Source: G025836975 sp048751585 (GTDB lineage Bacteria > Pseudomonadota > Gammaproteobacteria > Burkholderiales > Burkholderiaceae_B). Taken from it: a DNA stretch of 64,000 nt. Location of the stretch: positions 76,432-140,431 of the forward strand of contig NZ_JAZHOB010000012.1 of NCBI RefSeq assembly GCF_048751585.1, given 5' to 3'. The position numbers were made by a program, and so were the translations under genes. Of this stretch, positions 8,331 to 17,136 are shown in pieces. Below the pieces are notes generated by a model. The model searched no databases, was not told the origin of the DNA, and saw only the letters and a program-made list of their open reading frames with translations. Each line of letters starts with the position of its first letter. Within the stretch, counting starts at the first letter, position 1.

Positions 8331-9146
8331 TTAAGTAGTCGAAGAAAGCGCTTTCTTGCTGCGGACCGGCTGTTGCAAGGTCTGAACACGAATGCAGCGC
8401 CAGGTACCGTCATCAATCAGATCGCCCAAGGTCTCCCCCAGCATGTCAAAATAGATGTCGTCGCGGCGCTCGACCTGTTCATCGTCGCGATGCAATTCCA
8501 CCGCATACGCATCGTCGGCACGCAGATAGATCACGCTGACACGCCCCGAGAACTTCGCAGTTTCAACCGTGAAACTCACTGTGGGCGGTGTCCGGATGAT
8601 GTCTGCAGGCGTGGGATCAACGAGTTCGAAGTCACGCGCCTGAGCGTCGACCAGCATATGAGCGATGCGCCGATGCCCGTCAGGGGCAGGCATTTGCTCT
8701 AGTTGCTCGATAAGTTGTTGCAATTCCAGACACTCCGGCGGCGCAACAGGAAGTTTGGCCGGCGCTGCTCCGAGAATCATGCGCTTTACCGTGTAGGGAG
8801 TACCGTCTGCGGTTTGTTCGATGATCTCTTCAGGCGTATCGGCACGTTGACCGTCGAAGCGACGGCGCGCATAGGGTGTGACTTCGACCTTGGCACCCTC
8901 TACGGGAACTTCGGTGATGAGCGTGCGATCCAGAACGGCAAACTTCGTTCGTCCGATCTTGATGACGACGGCGTTCTCAGTGGTAGCGATGACTTTGCCC
9001 TCAAAGGGCGACGGGTCAATGCGAAAGCCCAGCATGTTCTCCTTCGGTGTCCCGTCGAAGATGTTGAACTGAAAGGATCGTGAGTTGCTTGGCACATGGC
9101 CGGCAACCAGGAAAGGCATTTGTTGACGAATGGTTTGATGATCCAT
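8331..9146 (-). CDS. Hypothetical ICE protein, 271 aa
   Basis: I do not recognise this protein and copy 2 lacks it. Two similar-looking beta-rich segments are present (FEGKVIATTENAVVIKIG near residue 40 and SVIYLRADDAYAVELHRDDE near 220), separated by a helical linker with ECLELQQLIEQLEQMP. No catalytic motif is visible. The ATG at 9146 has CGGAG upstream and follows a leader hairpin; a terminator follows the gene, so it may be its own unit. Confidence 0.7.
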   Translation of the reverse strand: MDHQTIRQQMPFLVAGHVPSNSRSFQFNIFDGTPKENMLGFRIDPSPFEGKVIATTENAVVIKIGRTKFAVLDRTLITEVPVEGAKVEVTPYARRRFDGQRADTPEEIIEQTADGTPYTVKRMILGAAPAKLPVAPPECLELQQLIEQLEQMPAPDGHRRIAHMLVDAQARDFELVDPTPADIIRTPPTVSFTVETAKFSGRVSVIYLRADDAYAVELHRDDEQVERRDDIYFDMLGETLGDLIDDGTWRCIRVQTLQQPVRSKKALSSTT

Positions 9147-9162
9147 GATGGACTCCGAGAAA

Positions 9163-9211
9163 ACGGAACCCCTCCTCCCCAAGGGATGAAGGATCCCGTG
9201 GGGGGGGGTGG
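9163..9211 (-). promoter_or_regulatory. Leader hairpin (copy 1, 271-aa gene)
   Basis: On the minus strand ACGGGATCC pairs with GGGTTCCGT (9 bp with wobble pairs), an inner arm of TTCATCCC and GGGGAGGAG follows, then TTTTC and GGAG. The 5' flank is CCACCCC, as in the other leaders. Confidence 0.6.
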
Positions 9212-9398
9212 AATGGACGATGAACGTCCGGAGATGAGGTCAGCCAGCGAACTTTGGGTTCACCACAGTCTTGATGGCCTTGACTGCCTGGGATGCTGCC
9301 AGCTACGCCAGCGAACATGCCTCAAGGCTGGCGCAGTAGTGCGATTTCGTCCGCCATGAAACAGATGTGGTGTTCATCCGTTTTCAAGCCACGCAGGC

Positions 9399-9423
9399 AA
9401 AAAAAAGCCCCTAAGTAAGGGGC
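9399..9423 (-). terminator. Strong intrinsic terminator after 238-aa gene
   Basis: GCCCC and GGGGC pair around TTACTTA on the minus strand and are followed by eight T residues. It lies just after the stop at 9436. Confidence 0.85.
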
Positions 9424-9435
9424 GAATGAGAGAAT

Positions 9436-10152
9436 CTACATTTCGTAGACTGGAAGACCGTCCAGTTCCGGCGCGTCAGCGTCAATAATCAGGATGCGCA
9501 CGTCGGCGTTGGCCGCTAGATGCAGCACTCGCATCAGATCCGCTGGCATGCCTTTGGACAGATGCTCCTGGTGCAGTTGCTCGGCGGTAATGCCGTCAAG
9601 ATTCTGCAAATGCTCATCCGTCCAAGGGGTAGCGATCAACTTGACACCAATGGCCGGGCTGTACGGCACCCGAAAAGCGATAAACAGGAAGCCGGTTGGC
9701 GTGGCAATATCGGCCAAATCACGCAAATACCCCTGTGACTGCTCGGTGATGTGAGCCGTGCTGATTTCCCAAGCGCGGCTGTAGACGCCGGTCTCGAATT
9801 TCAGGCGACGTACCACCTCGCGGGCGGCCGCTTCGGAGTAGGTGTCGCCTACATGCTCTTGTTGACCATCGACATCGTCTGCGGCGATGGCGTAGACCAC
9901 TGTGCGCACGATGCCTTCACCCTGGCACTGGGCTTCCAGTTCGTCGGACACGCTCTGGCCTTCGGTGATGAGCGCGAAGTCCTGGCCGAATAGGCAAGGA
10001 AACAACGCTACCTGATCATCGGTTAGATGCGCCTGGCCGGCATGTAATGGCCGCCAGACTGGCGGGCAATCATCCTCGTAGGTGATGAGCAAGGTTCGGA
10101 TAATACGTGGGTTCTGATAGCCGCGAATGAAAGGGTTTTCGATCTTGGACAT
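9436..10152 (-). CDS. Hypothetical ICE protein, 238 aa (possible DUF5983-like region)
   Basis: The function is unknown. A central segment around residues 125-150 (WEISTAHITEQSQGYL) recalls proteins that carry the DUF5983 domain, but I hold this loosely. Other blocks include VWRPLHAGQAHLTDDQV near residue 30 and a C-terminal beta strand RILIIDADAPELDGLPVYEM. There is no homologue in copy 2. The ATG at 10152 is placed after a leader hairpin and CTGGAG. A strong terminator follows. Confidence 0.7.
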   Translation of the reverse strand: MSKIENPFIRGYQNPRIIRTLLITYEDDCPPVWRPLHAGQAHLTDDQVALFPCLFGQDFALITEGQSVSDELEAQCQGEGIVRTVVYAIAADDVDGQQEHVGDTYSEAAAREVVRRLKFETGVYSRAWEISTAHITEQSQGYLRDLADIATPTGFLFIAFRVPYSPAIGVKLIATPWTDEHLQNLDGITAEQLHQEHLSKGMPADLMRVLHLAANADVRILIIDADAPELDGLPVYEM

Positions 10153-10176
10153 GGGATTTCTCCAGCAAAGGATAGG

Positions 10177-10225
10177 CGAGGCCAATCCCCTGCCGGGAAT
10201 TGAACCCCGGTGGGTGGAACATCAA
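10177..10225 (-). promoter_or_regulatory. Leader hairpin (copy 1, 238-aa gene)
   Basis: On the minus strand CCACCCACCGGGGTT begins the element; CGGGG pairs with CCTCG, and CAATTCCC pairs with GGGGATTG around a GGCA loop. TGGAG follows. Confidence 0.6.
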
Positions 10226-10353
10226 TAGCGACTGCTCAGGTCGCGTCGTGAATTGATCAATCGCGAAAGTCGGTGGTGTCGCCCTTCGCCTCGCTACACC
10301 ACCCGACATGCCGTTACGCATGCGATGGTTGAGCAGCGCATGCTGCAAGGGAG

Positions 10354-10917
10354 CTAGGACGGGTGATCGCCCAAGGCATAGCGCTTCCATAAAGCGAATG
10401 CCTCATCTAGCGGTAGTTCAGCGAGGATGATGATGGGCAGGGACTGCCGTGTGCGCAGGGCTTTGAAATAAACAGGTCGGTCTACGATTGTCTTAAGCTT
10501 GACGCCCTTCAAAAAGAGCAGCCTATCGTTCTTGATGAACAACACCTTGTTGCCGATGTCGCGGGTGAACGCAGTGCGCAGCTTACGATCAGTGTGCTGG
10601 GTCTCGGCCAACTGGTCGACGAGAAAATCCAGCGTCATGTCGATGATGAGGGGAGCGTCGTCCTGACCGGTGATACCTCCTTCGAACCGGGCCGCTGGCA
10701 GACCTTTGGCAAACTGTCCGGCTTCGGACAATTGCGCGGCCTTGCCTTCCAAGGCATGCAGGAAGGTCGAACCCCCGCGCCCGTCGTTGCGTGCTTGGGC
10801 AATGGCGACACCGTCGAACAGCACGGTGGCGGTGAAGCACAGCGTCTCTTCGCTGGCGAACTGCGCCACTTTGAGGCTTTTCAATGCAATACGGTCTTGC
10901 TTAATGATGGTTTCCAT
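10354..10917 (-). CDS. Hypothetical ICE cargo protein, 187 aa
   Basis: I do not recognise this protein. It has alternating beta-like segments (LCFTATVLFDGVAIAQARNDG near residue 30) and a C-terminal LPIIILAELPLDEAFALWKRYAL helix. It has no counterpart in copy 2 and lies directly downstream of the C5 methyltransferase, so it may be cargo brought in with it. The start at 10917 follows AGGA. About 265 bases without a gene separate it from the methyltransferase stop. Confidence 0.6.
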   Translation of the reverse strand: METIIKQDRIALKSLKVAQFASEETLCFTATVLFDGVAIAQARNDGRGGSTFLHALEGKAAQLSEAGQFAKGLPAARFEGGITGQDDAPLIIDMTLDFLVDQLAETQHTDRKLRTAFTRDIGNKVLFIKNDRLLFLKGVKLKTIVDRPVYFKALRTRQSLPIIILAELPLDEAFALWKRYALGDHPS

Positions 10918-11184
10918 GGAGATTCCTATGATGGGGTCGAGTGATGGCACGCCCTGGTGGGAAGAGACACTTACTCAGTCGGTTGGAGAAAGAGGCATCA
11001 ATGCCCGCGTGGGCAACGTTCGCCGAGGCGATGCGGGTGCGAACTGGCGGGTTGCGTGGGGAAGTCCCACGGCAGCCTGCAAACCCTGGCTGCTGGCGTT
11101 GCTGAAGTTTCAGCAAGTCAGGACTAGAGCGTGGCCTTACCGGGCCAGCAAGTCGCGCATCAATACGCGGCAGGCGTCTCCTCT

Positions 11185-12657
11185 TTATTTATTTAGGAGC
11201 TGGATCAGGCGCTGCCCCAACCACGCGACACACGGTACGGCCATGGAATTTCCGATCGCTTTGTAACGCGGGGCGTCGGCTGCGGGCTTGCCGCGATAAG
11301 GCACTTGGGTGTAGTCATCCGGCATGCCTTGCAACCGCTCACACTCGACCGGCATCAGCCGTCGCACCCGCCACTGAGACCAGTCGCTGGGACTTGGTTT
11401 TCTTCCTGTGTATTGGAAGCAGGCTTCATAGTCGGGAGTCAGTACGTGGCTTTTGTCACCGCCACCAGTGCTGGCACGCAGCGCCGGTGCGAGGGCACCG
11501 CCCAATTCGGCGGCAATGCCGTGTTCGCGACCGCGTAACGCCACGCTGAACACCATGGGCAATCCCTGTCCAGGTTTACCACCGCCCGTAGAAAGCGCAC
11601 CGGCGATCTGCCCGTGGCCGGACTCCAGGCGCAACTCGCCGCGAGAGTTCTGTGCGAAAGCCAATGCCTTTGGCGCACAGGAGGTGATGATAGGCACGCC
11701 CCTGCCCGTGCCGTCCTCGCTGTTGCCCGTGGACGTACCCAACGTGTGGCTAATATTGCCAGCCACAGACTGCACCACGAAGGTTTCGACTTCAAAGTCG
11801 TTCTTGGCACCAGGTGCAGCGGTCAGGCAGGCGGCAACACCAATCGGCCCTGAGGTGTTGCCACCGCCAAAGCCAAACGTAACCTGGACCTTGCCATGCG
11901 CCGGGTTCAGTCCGGCATAGTCGCTTGGTGATGCAGTGCGTGCTCCAGCAGTGCAGGCAAGGTCTTGCCACGGCGCAAAGCCCTGCGACGAATCCCCGTA
12001 CACGCCGTCGCGCTCAAATAGTACTTCGGCGGGATCGACGTCATCTCGACCACTTGCCACAAGAAACACGCGCTTGCGGCGTTGGGCGAGACCGAAATAT
12101 TGAGCGTCAAGCACACGCCAGGCGAGACGGCGTTGGGGGCCAGACACGTAACCTGCGTGCGTCCATTTCTCCCCTGGCGGTTCGAGCGCACGGCTTTCGC
12201 CGGCCAGTGCGCCCAACAGGCAGCCAAAGGCGTTGGAACGGTCGCTAAGGACGCCCGGGACGTTTTCCCAGATGATCGTGGCGGGTGGGCGTTGATTTTT
12301 TTGGCGGGTTTGGTCGATGGCATTGGCAAGCTCCACATATTTGAGGGTTAAGGCGCCGCGCGGGTCGGACAACCCTTGGCGTGCGCCGGCGATGCTGAAC
12401 GATTGGCAAGGGGTACCGCCCACGAGAATGTCTGGCGCGACGACCTGACCGTTAAGTACCAACTTGGCGATCTGTGTCATATCGCCCAGGTTGGGCACCT
12501 CGGGATAGTGGTGGGCGAGTACGGCGCACGGGAACGGTTCAATCTCTGAAAACCACGCGGCGTGCAGACCTTGCGGTTGCCACGCGAGACTCACGGCTTC
12601 AATACCGCTGCAGACGCTGCCGTATTGCAATGTTGTGTGGGTAGGCTGAGGGTGCAT
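11185..12657 (-). CDS. DNA (cytosine-5-)-methyltransferase
   Basis: This enzyme transfers a methyl group from SAM to C5 of cytosine in DNA. The catalytic GTPCQSFS has Cys84, ENVPG is at 131-135, QRRKRVF lies near 195, and the C-terminal motif GNSMAVP closes the SAM site. The 490-residue length fits a phage- or ICE-type orphan enzyme with a long target-recognition region between residues 205 and 420. No restriction endonuclease is nearby, so it probably protects the ICE against host restriction or affects regulation. It occupies the position that holds three unrelated small genes in copy 2. The ATG at 12657 follows AGGAGAG. Confidence 0.92.
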   Translation of the reverse strand: MHPQPTHTTLQYGSVCSGIEAVSLAWQPQGLHAAWFSEIEPFPCAVLAHHYPEVPNLGDMTQIAKLVLNGQVVAPDILVGGTPCQSFSIAGARQGLSDPRGALTLKYVELANAIDQTRQKNQRPPATIIWENVPGVLSDRSNAFGCLLGALAGESRALEPPGEKWTHAGYVSGPQRRLAWRVLDAQYFGLAQRRKRVFLVASGRDDVDPAEVLFERDGVYGDSSQGFAPWQDLACTAGARTASPSDYAGLNPAHGKVQVTFGFGGGNTSGPIGVAACLTAAPGAKNDFEVETFVVQSVAGNISHTLGTSTGNSEDGTGRGVPIITSCAPKALAFAQNSRGELRLESGHGQIAGALSTGGGKPGQGLPMVFSVALRGREHGIAAELGGALAPALRASTGGGDKSHVLTPDYEACFQYTGRKPSPSDWSQWRVRRLMPVECERLQGMPDDYTQVPYRGKPAADAPRYKAIGNSMAVPCVAWLGQRLIQLLNK

Positions 12658-12733
12658 TAGGGTCTCTCCTGTTCGTAGGGGCCATAACCAACATCGGCCG
12701 GGCCGGAAGGTAGTGGTAAAACAGGAGAAAGGT

Positions 12734-12998
12734 GCCGAAGACCCATGAGCCTTCGGCGCGGGAGGAAGTCACCACCCGTGGGCTGATCCAGGCTCACGGT
12801 TGTCGCTAGAACCGTACGCTGTCACAGCAATCACACCCGGCCCATGTCGTGGTTGGGGCCGGCATTGTCTGGCGCACATCCGCGCACAAAGGGAGCCCGG
12901 TGTTTCACCGGCGGGCACCGGCACCGATTACCGTCAACCTCGAAAGGTCTCCTGGTGCCTCGCCTCGTACAGACTGGCAAATCATCAGGAGACCCTTC
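12734..12998 (-). other. Conserved structured noncoding block after topB (copy 1)
   Basis: Read on the minus strand, this gene-free block starts with a long inverted repeat (arms 12983-12998 and 12942-12957, with two non-Watson-Crick positions), continues with 71 bases (12868-12938) that differ from copy 2 at only about seven positions by my count, and ends with a GCCGAAG/CTTCGGC hairpin and a U-rich tail near 12734-12757. The same three parts occur in the same order in copy 2 at 40054-40309. It could be an origin of transfer, a replication site or a regulatory RNA. About 200 more bases to 13202 carry nothing I recognise. Confidence 0.65.
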
Positions 12999-13202
12999 GC
13001 AACAGACGGAAATTGCAACGATCAAGGGAAGTCGCGCGGAGCGATTCAAGTAAAAGCATCCTTCTGGCCTCGAAGCTGTCTCCAGCTCGGCGAGGCACGC
13101 ACACAGTTGCGAAGGATTGGCGCGCTGGGAGTCCCGAGAGGACTACGGGATCAATGCCATGCAACCGGATCGGTCTGCACGGCACATGGGGTATTGAGCA
13201 TC

Positions 13203-15218
13203 TCAGGATGCCTTGGGTGCGCTGCGGCGCTTTCGCGGCGCGCTGCGTTTGGCGTTAGTGGATTCAACCTGCAATGTGCCTTTGCAATCGGGATAGCGCG
13301 AACATGACCAGAACGGACCATTCTTGCCGGTGCGTTGGCGCGTGGCCGAGCCGCACTGCGGGCAGGATGGGCCCTGGGGCACCTTGATCGACAGGGCTGT
13401 GCCTTGGTACTGAGCGATGATCTGTGCAATCCAGGCCGCCTGCTTGGCGATAAATACTTCGTGGGTAAGTTCGCCCGCCTCGATCATGTCCAGGGCCTGC
13501 TCCCACACGGCCGTCGTGCCGGGGTCGGAAATGGCCGCTGGCACTGTGTCAATGAGCGTGCCAGCCGCATCCGACGCACGGATCGCCCGACCCTTCTTGA
13601 TCAGATAGCCGCGCGTGAGCAGTCCATTGATAATATTGGCGCGAGTGGCCTCAGTACCGATGCCCACCGTGTCCTTCAGTTTCTGCTTCAGGCGTGGATC
13701 GGACACCAGCTTGGCGACACTTTTCATGGCCTTGACCAGCTCTCCTTGGGTGAGGGGCCGGGGAGGCAGCGTCTTGAGCGCCTTAAGATCGACGTTGTTC
13801 ACCTGGCAGGACAGGCCCTGCTTGAGTGCGGGCAGAACTTGACTACGCGGGGCTGAATCATCGTCTGCATCAACGGGTTGCTGCTCGGCCAACACCAGCC
13901 GCCATCCTGGGATGACGATCTGTTTACCTACGGCTTGAAGATTTTGGCCCGCGCACGAAAGCCGCGCAATCGTGCGGTCAAATTCATGATGGGGCAGAAA
14001 CTGCGCCAGATAATGGGCACGGATCAGGCGATAGACGGCCAGCTCCTTCTCGCTCATGGCCGACAGGTTCGCGGGCTCCAGCGTGGGGATGATGCCATGG
14101 TGAGCGGTGACCTTACCGTCGTTCCAGGCCCGCGAGCGTTGGGTGCGATCAAGCTGCCCCATCACGGGCCGCAAAGCGGGATCGGTTTTGACCAAACTGT
14201 CGAGCACGGTCGGCACGTCGGCCAGCATGCTCTCGGGCAGGTAGCCCGAATCCGAGCGTGGATAGGTGGTGACTTTGTGCGTTTCGTACAAGGCCTGAGC
14301 AATGTCCAGGGTTTCCTGCACATCTAGGCCAAGCTGCTTGGAACAGACTTCCTGCAGCGTGCCCAGATCAAACGGCAACGGCGGGCCCTCGCGCACCCGT
14401 TCGGTTTCGACGGACGCGACCTGAGCGCCACCGTCTGCACGTAATTGTTGCGCCGCCTGCTGCGCTACCGTCTCCTGCAGGCATCTGCCGGACTCGTCGG
14501 CGTACGTTTCAGGCGCTTGCCACTGCGCGATGAAAGATTGTCCTGTTGCAGAAAGAGCCACATCGATGGCCCAGAACGGGATGGAGACAAATCGGGAAAT
14601 TTCGCGGTCACGATCCACGACGAGTTTGAGCGTGGGCGTTTGCACCCGGCCTACCGACAGCACACCATCGTAGCCAGCCTGCCGTCCCAACAGCGTGAAA
14701 AGCCGACTCAGATTCATGCCCACTAGCCAGTCCGCGCGAGACCGCGCCAAAGCCGAGTGGTACATGGGCAGCGTCTCTGAAGACGGTTTCAGGGCGGCCA
14801 ATGCCTTGCGGATCGACGCATCATTCAGGGCCGATAGCCACAGGCGTTGAATAGGACCTCGGTAGCCACACAGATCAACGATTTCGCGGGCAATCATTTC
14901 GCCTTCGCGATCTGCATCGGTGGCGATGATCAACTCTGTGGCTTGTTCCAGCAACTGCTTGACGACTTTAAATTGCGCGGCCGTCTTGGGTTTGACTTCG
15001 ACACGCCAGCGCTCGGGAATAATGGGCAAATGTTCGATAGTCCAGTGTTTGAGATTTGCGTCATAAGCCTCGGGCGGCGCCGCTTCGACCAGATGGCCGA
15101 TGCACCAGGTCACGATAACCCCCGGGCCTTTCAGACAACCGTTGTCGCGCCGAGTAGCACCAAGCACTTTGCCGATGTCTTTGCCCTGTGAGGGTTTTTC
15201 ACACAGAAATAGCCTCAT
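13203..15218 (-). CDS. topB: DNA topoisomerase III (copy 1)
   Basis: This type IA topoisomerase relaxes and decatenates DNA by single-strand passage and belongs to the ICE replication module. Of 671 residues, the N-terminal Toprim core has the metal-binding DADRE at 101-105, the catalytic tyrosine is Tyr319 in TYPRSDS, and the C-terminus ends in a four-cysteine zinc ribbon (CPQCG near 625, then CSRYPDC) and a Lys/Arg-rich tail. The ATG at 15218 gives exactly the same length as copy 2 and has GGAG upstream. In complete ICEs it follows ssb, but here ssb is missing. Confidence 0.95.
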   Translation of the reverse strand: MRLFLCEKPSQGKDIGKVLGATRRDNGCLKGPGVIVTWCIGHLVEAAPPEAYDANLKHWTIEHLPIIPERWRVEVKPKTAAQFKVVKQLLEQATELIIATDADREGEMIAREIVDLCGYRGPIQRLWLSALNDASIRKALAALKPSSETLPMYHSALARSRADWLVGMNLSRLFTLLGRQAGYDGVLSVGRVQTPTLKLVVDRDREISRFVSIPFWAIDVALSATGQSFIAQWQAPETYADESGRCLQETVAQQAAQQLRADGGAQVASVETERVREGPPLPFDLGTLQEVCSKQLGLDVQETLDIAQALYETHKVTTYPRSDSGYLPESMLADVPTVLDSLVKTDPALRPVMGQLDRTQRSRAWNDGKVTAHHGIIPTLEPANLSAMSEKELAVYRLIRAHYLAQFLPHHEFDRTIARLSCAGQNLQAVGKQIVIPGWRLVLAEQQPVDADDDSAPRSQVLPALKQGLSCQVNNVDLKALKTLPPRPLTQGELVKAMKSVAKLVSDPRLKQKLKDTVGIGTEATRANIINGLLTRGYLIKKGRAIRASDAAGTLIDTVPAAISDPGTTAVWEQALDMIEAGELTHEVFIAKQAAWIAQIIAQYQGTALSIKVPQGPSCPQCGSATRQRTGKNGPFWSCSRYPDCKGTLQVESTNAKRSAPRKRRSAPKAS

Positions 15219-15418
15219 ACTGCTCCATCCGAATCTCGTTGATACTGCCAATGGAAACAGCATGGCCGCAGCGTCAGATTCGGGCAGTAAACAAGCTGAA
15301 CACGGTGTAAGCGCTTTGATGCCGCTCTCGTAAATGGACGAAAAAAGCAAAACCAAATCGGGAGTATCTGAAACAGTTGCGTCCAGATCGGGACGCCGCG
15401 TGGAACACAGTGGACGTC

Positions 15419-15449
15419 AATAGACCTATCCCCTGGGGATAGGTCTATT
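15419..15449. repeat. Extended palindrome with TATCCCCTGGGGATA core
   Basis: This is a perfect inverted repeat with 15-bp arms and one central base. Its core matches the 15-bp palindrome found at four other ICE operon boundaries in the window. It lies upstream of topB, as does the copy 2 site at 37604-37618. Confidence 0.75.
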
Positions 15450-15504
15450 GACCGACGTAAAGCCGGTAGATGCCGGCCACGTGCTGCTCGCGCTTCTCGG
15501 CCAG

Positions 15505-15582
15505 CCTATGCAGCTTCTCGGCAGCGCAGGCGAAGTGGAGTTCCTCTGCTACCGCCAGAAAGCAACGCAAATGTCGGAGTTC
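15505..15582 (-). pseudogene. LysR-family regulator N-terminal remnant
   Basis: On the minus strand this short stretch translates as ELRHLRCFLAVAEELHF then CAAEKLH, the N-terminal helix-turn-helix of a LysR regulator like the one at 27493. It is then joined to unrelated sequence and has no effector domain. With the MFS fragment beside it, it marks a recombination scar. Confidence 0.6.
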
Positions 15583-15601
15583 CGTTGCGCGACTCCTTGC
15601 G

Positions 15602-15985
15602 TCAACTCGTCAACCGCTGCGTTTTAGCCAACATCAGCAATAACACGCAGACCAGTAGGGCTGCGCCCAAGTTGTAGAGCATTCCCGCCACGAAAGCCGA
15701 AACATATTGGTTTGCTTGCGCCGCCACGCCATCACCTGCGGCCAACGCTGCACCGAACAAAATTCCTACCACAGCCACACCCAACGCCGCACCGACCTGT
15801 TGGACAGTCGAAATCACACCCGAAGCCATTCCGGCCTGGGCCTCCTCGACAAAGCCCAGCACTAGGTTCAGCAGCGGCGTCATGATGAAGCCTTGACCGA
15901 CCCCGACCACAATCAGTACAGGAATCAATCGTGTAGGTACCAGTTCCGCGCCTGCCATCCAGACTTGTGCGATCAGCAATCCTCC
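15602..15985 (-). pseudogene. MFS (DHA2-type) transporter C-terminal remnant
   Basis: About 125 codons encode the last membrane segments of a 14-helix drug-efflux MFS transporter, including GVGQGFIMTPLLNLVLGFVE and GMASGVISTVQQVGAALG. There is no proper start codon (the ORF opens at a TTG inside the fusion point) and the N-terminal two thirds are missing. It is fused at about 15980 to the truncated DUF3158 gene. Confidence 0.75.
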
Positions 15986-16110
15986 AAAGCCCCCTTACCT
16001 TTAAAAGGTTTTAAAAGGCCTTTTAGATAGGCTGCGTGTTCCAGCCGCAGGAAGTCCGTCTGTTGCAACGCCAGGAAGTGGCGGCGTGCGCTGTCGTCGT
16101 GATCACTCAT
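15973..16110 (-). pseudogene. Truncated DUF3158 gene (copy 1)
   Basis: Only the first 45 codons remain, ending ALEDC before an accidental stop where ICE sequence meets the MFS remnant. The conserved block RLEHAAYLKGLLKPFKGKG matches residues 25-43 of the intact copy 2 protein (36620-37171). The start overlaps the stop of the PFL_4669 gene as ATGA, as in copy 2. Confidence 0.85.
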
Positions 16111-16907
16111 GCCGATTCGTCCTCGTCGGTGGCAACAGGCTTAAGCGTGTCGGACGACGCATCGGACGCGACAGACGGCGTATCGCTCGCATCGAGCTCG
16201 ACATGGCTACTTGGCGGCTGGCCCCGGCGCACGATCGGTGGCGCAAAGCGTGAGCGCCGCGTACCTTCCAGCACATCTTGTGGCAATTCACCGAGCTTCT
16301 CGATGGCAGCCCGCGCGGCGGCATTCTTGGCGGCGAAGTCGTCGCGCTGCGTACCCGAGTAGCGGTATTGCTGCGCCAGACTGAACAGGCTTCGCAGTGC
16401 GTGCGCACCCTCATTGAGCCAGCGCTCCAGTGTGCGGCGATCGATCAGTGCCGTGTGATGCGCCAGGATAAGTTTGCGCGCGATCTCATCATAATCGGCC
16501 AGTAGATAGACGGCGGCAAACCCCAATTGGGCGTTAACGAAGAGCGGCAGCTTAACGGGCTGTACGTTCAGGTTCTCCCCAATGCTCAACGCCGATGGCA
16601 CGTTAGTCAGGGCCTGATCGACCTGCTCGCCCAGGGTTTGCAGCGTGGTCTTGGTTTGCTCGAGCTTGTCTTCAATGCGCAGCATCCACCAGTCGGAATA
16701 CGGATCGTCTTGCTCCGCGCCACGTTTGAGCTTGTTCATAATCGACACAAAGCCGTTTAGGCCGACGATCGCCGGCTTACCTTCGGCGGGCGCGCGCCCA
16801 TGCCAGATGCGTGAGGCGTGGTGCGTGTGCAGCGTGAGCGACATGGCGCTGCGCAGAGACCCGAGGTTCAACTGCAAGGACTCGGAGGAATTTCGTTCGT
16901 TGGACAT
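16107..16907 (-). CDS. PFL_4669 family (TIGR03761) ICE protein (copy 1)
   Basis: This 266-residue protein belongs to the ICE family named after PFL_4669; its biochemical role is unknown. Conserved parts are the N-terminal LNLGSLRSAMSLTLHTHHAS, HGRAP near 40, QDDPYSDWWMLRIEDKL near 70 and SLAQQYRYSGTQRDDFA near 180. The C-terminus is a variable acidic tail. It begins a cluster with DUF3158 by a 4-bp overlap and lies just after the TATCCCC palindrome at 17026. Confidence 0.85.
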   Translation of the reverse strand: MSNERNSSESLQLNLGSLRSAMSLTLHTHHASRIWHGRAPAEGKPAIVGLNGFVSIMNKLKRGAEQDDPYSDWWMLRIEDKLEQTKTTLQTLGEQVDQALTNVPSALSIGENLNVQPVKLPLFVNAQLGFAAVYLLADYDEIARKLILAHHTALIDRRTLERWLNEGAHALRSLFSLAQQYRYSGTQRDDFAAKNAAARAAIEKLGELPQDVLEGTRRSRFAPPIVRRGQPPSSHVELDASDTPSVASDASSDTLKPVATDEDESA

Positions 16908-17025
16908 AGTGACGACTCGTCGTGAATGGGTAAGGCACCATCATCGGCATGAGCCAGAAGGCAGTCAGTCAAGAAATGGATACGCGCTTATCCCAGTTTC
17001 GCCTTAGTCGCACTGGCCAGCGAAT

Positions 17026-17040
17026 TATCCCCAGGGGATA
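17026..17040. repeat. TATCCCCAGGGGATA palindrome (copy 1)
   Basis: This 15-bp palindrome lies between the STY4528-type gene and the PFL_4669 gene. Copy 2 has the same motif at the same boundary, but twice (34593 and 35628). Confidence 0.75.
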
Positions 17041-17136
17041 GCTCCAAGAACGTCCATGGTGTTCCGATCCTCAACACGCGATGGCTTTTCACATGGAACG
17101 CAGGCCATGGCTGCTCCCCCATGCGGCTGGCCGGAA

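Noticed and set aside
2831..10225. Leader hairpins as ordinary terminators of the preceding genes
   Set aside because: Some genes have their own separate terminators (8279-8311, 9399-9423), the hairpins abut the next ribosome binding site and keep a bulged two-stem plan, so a simple terminator explanation is incomplete.
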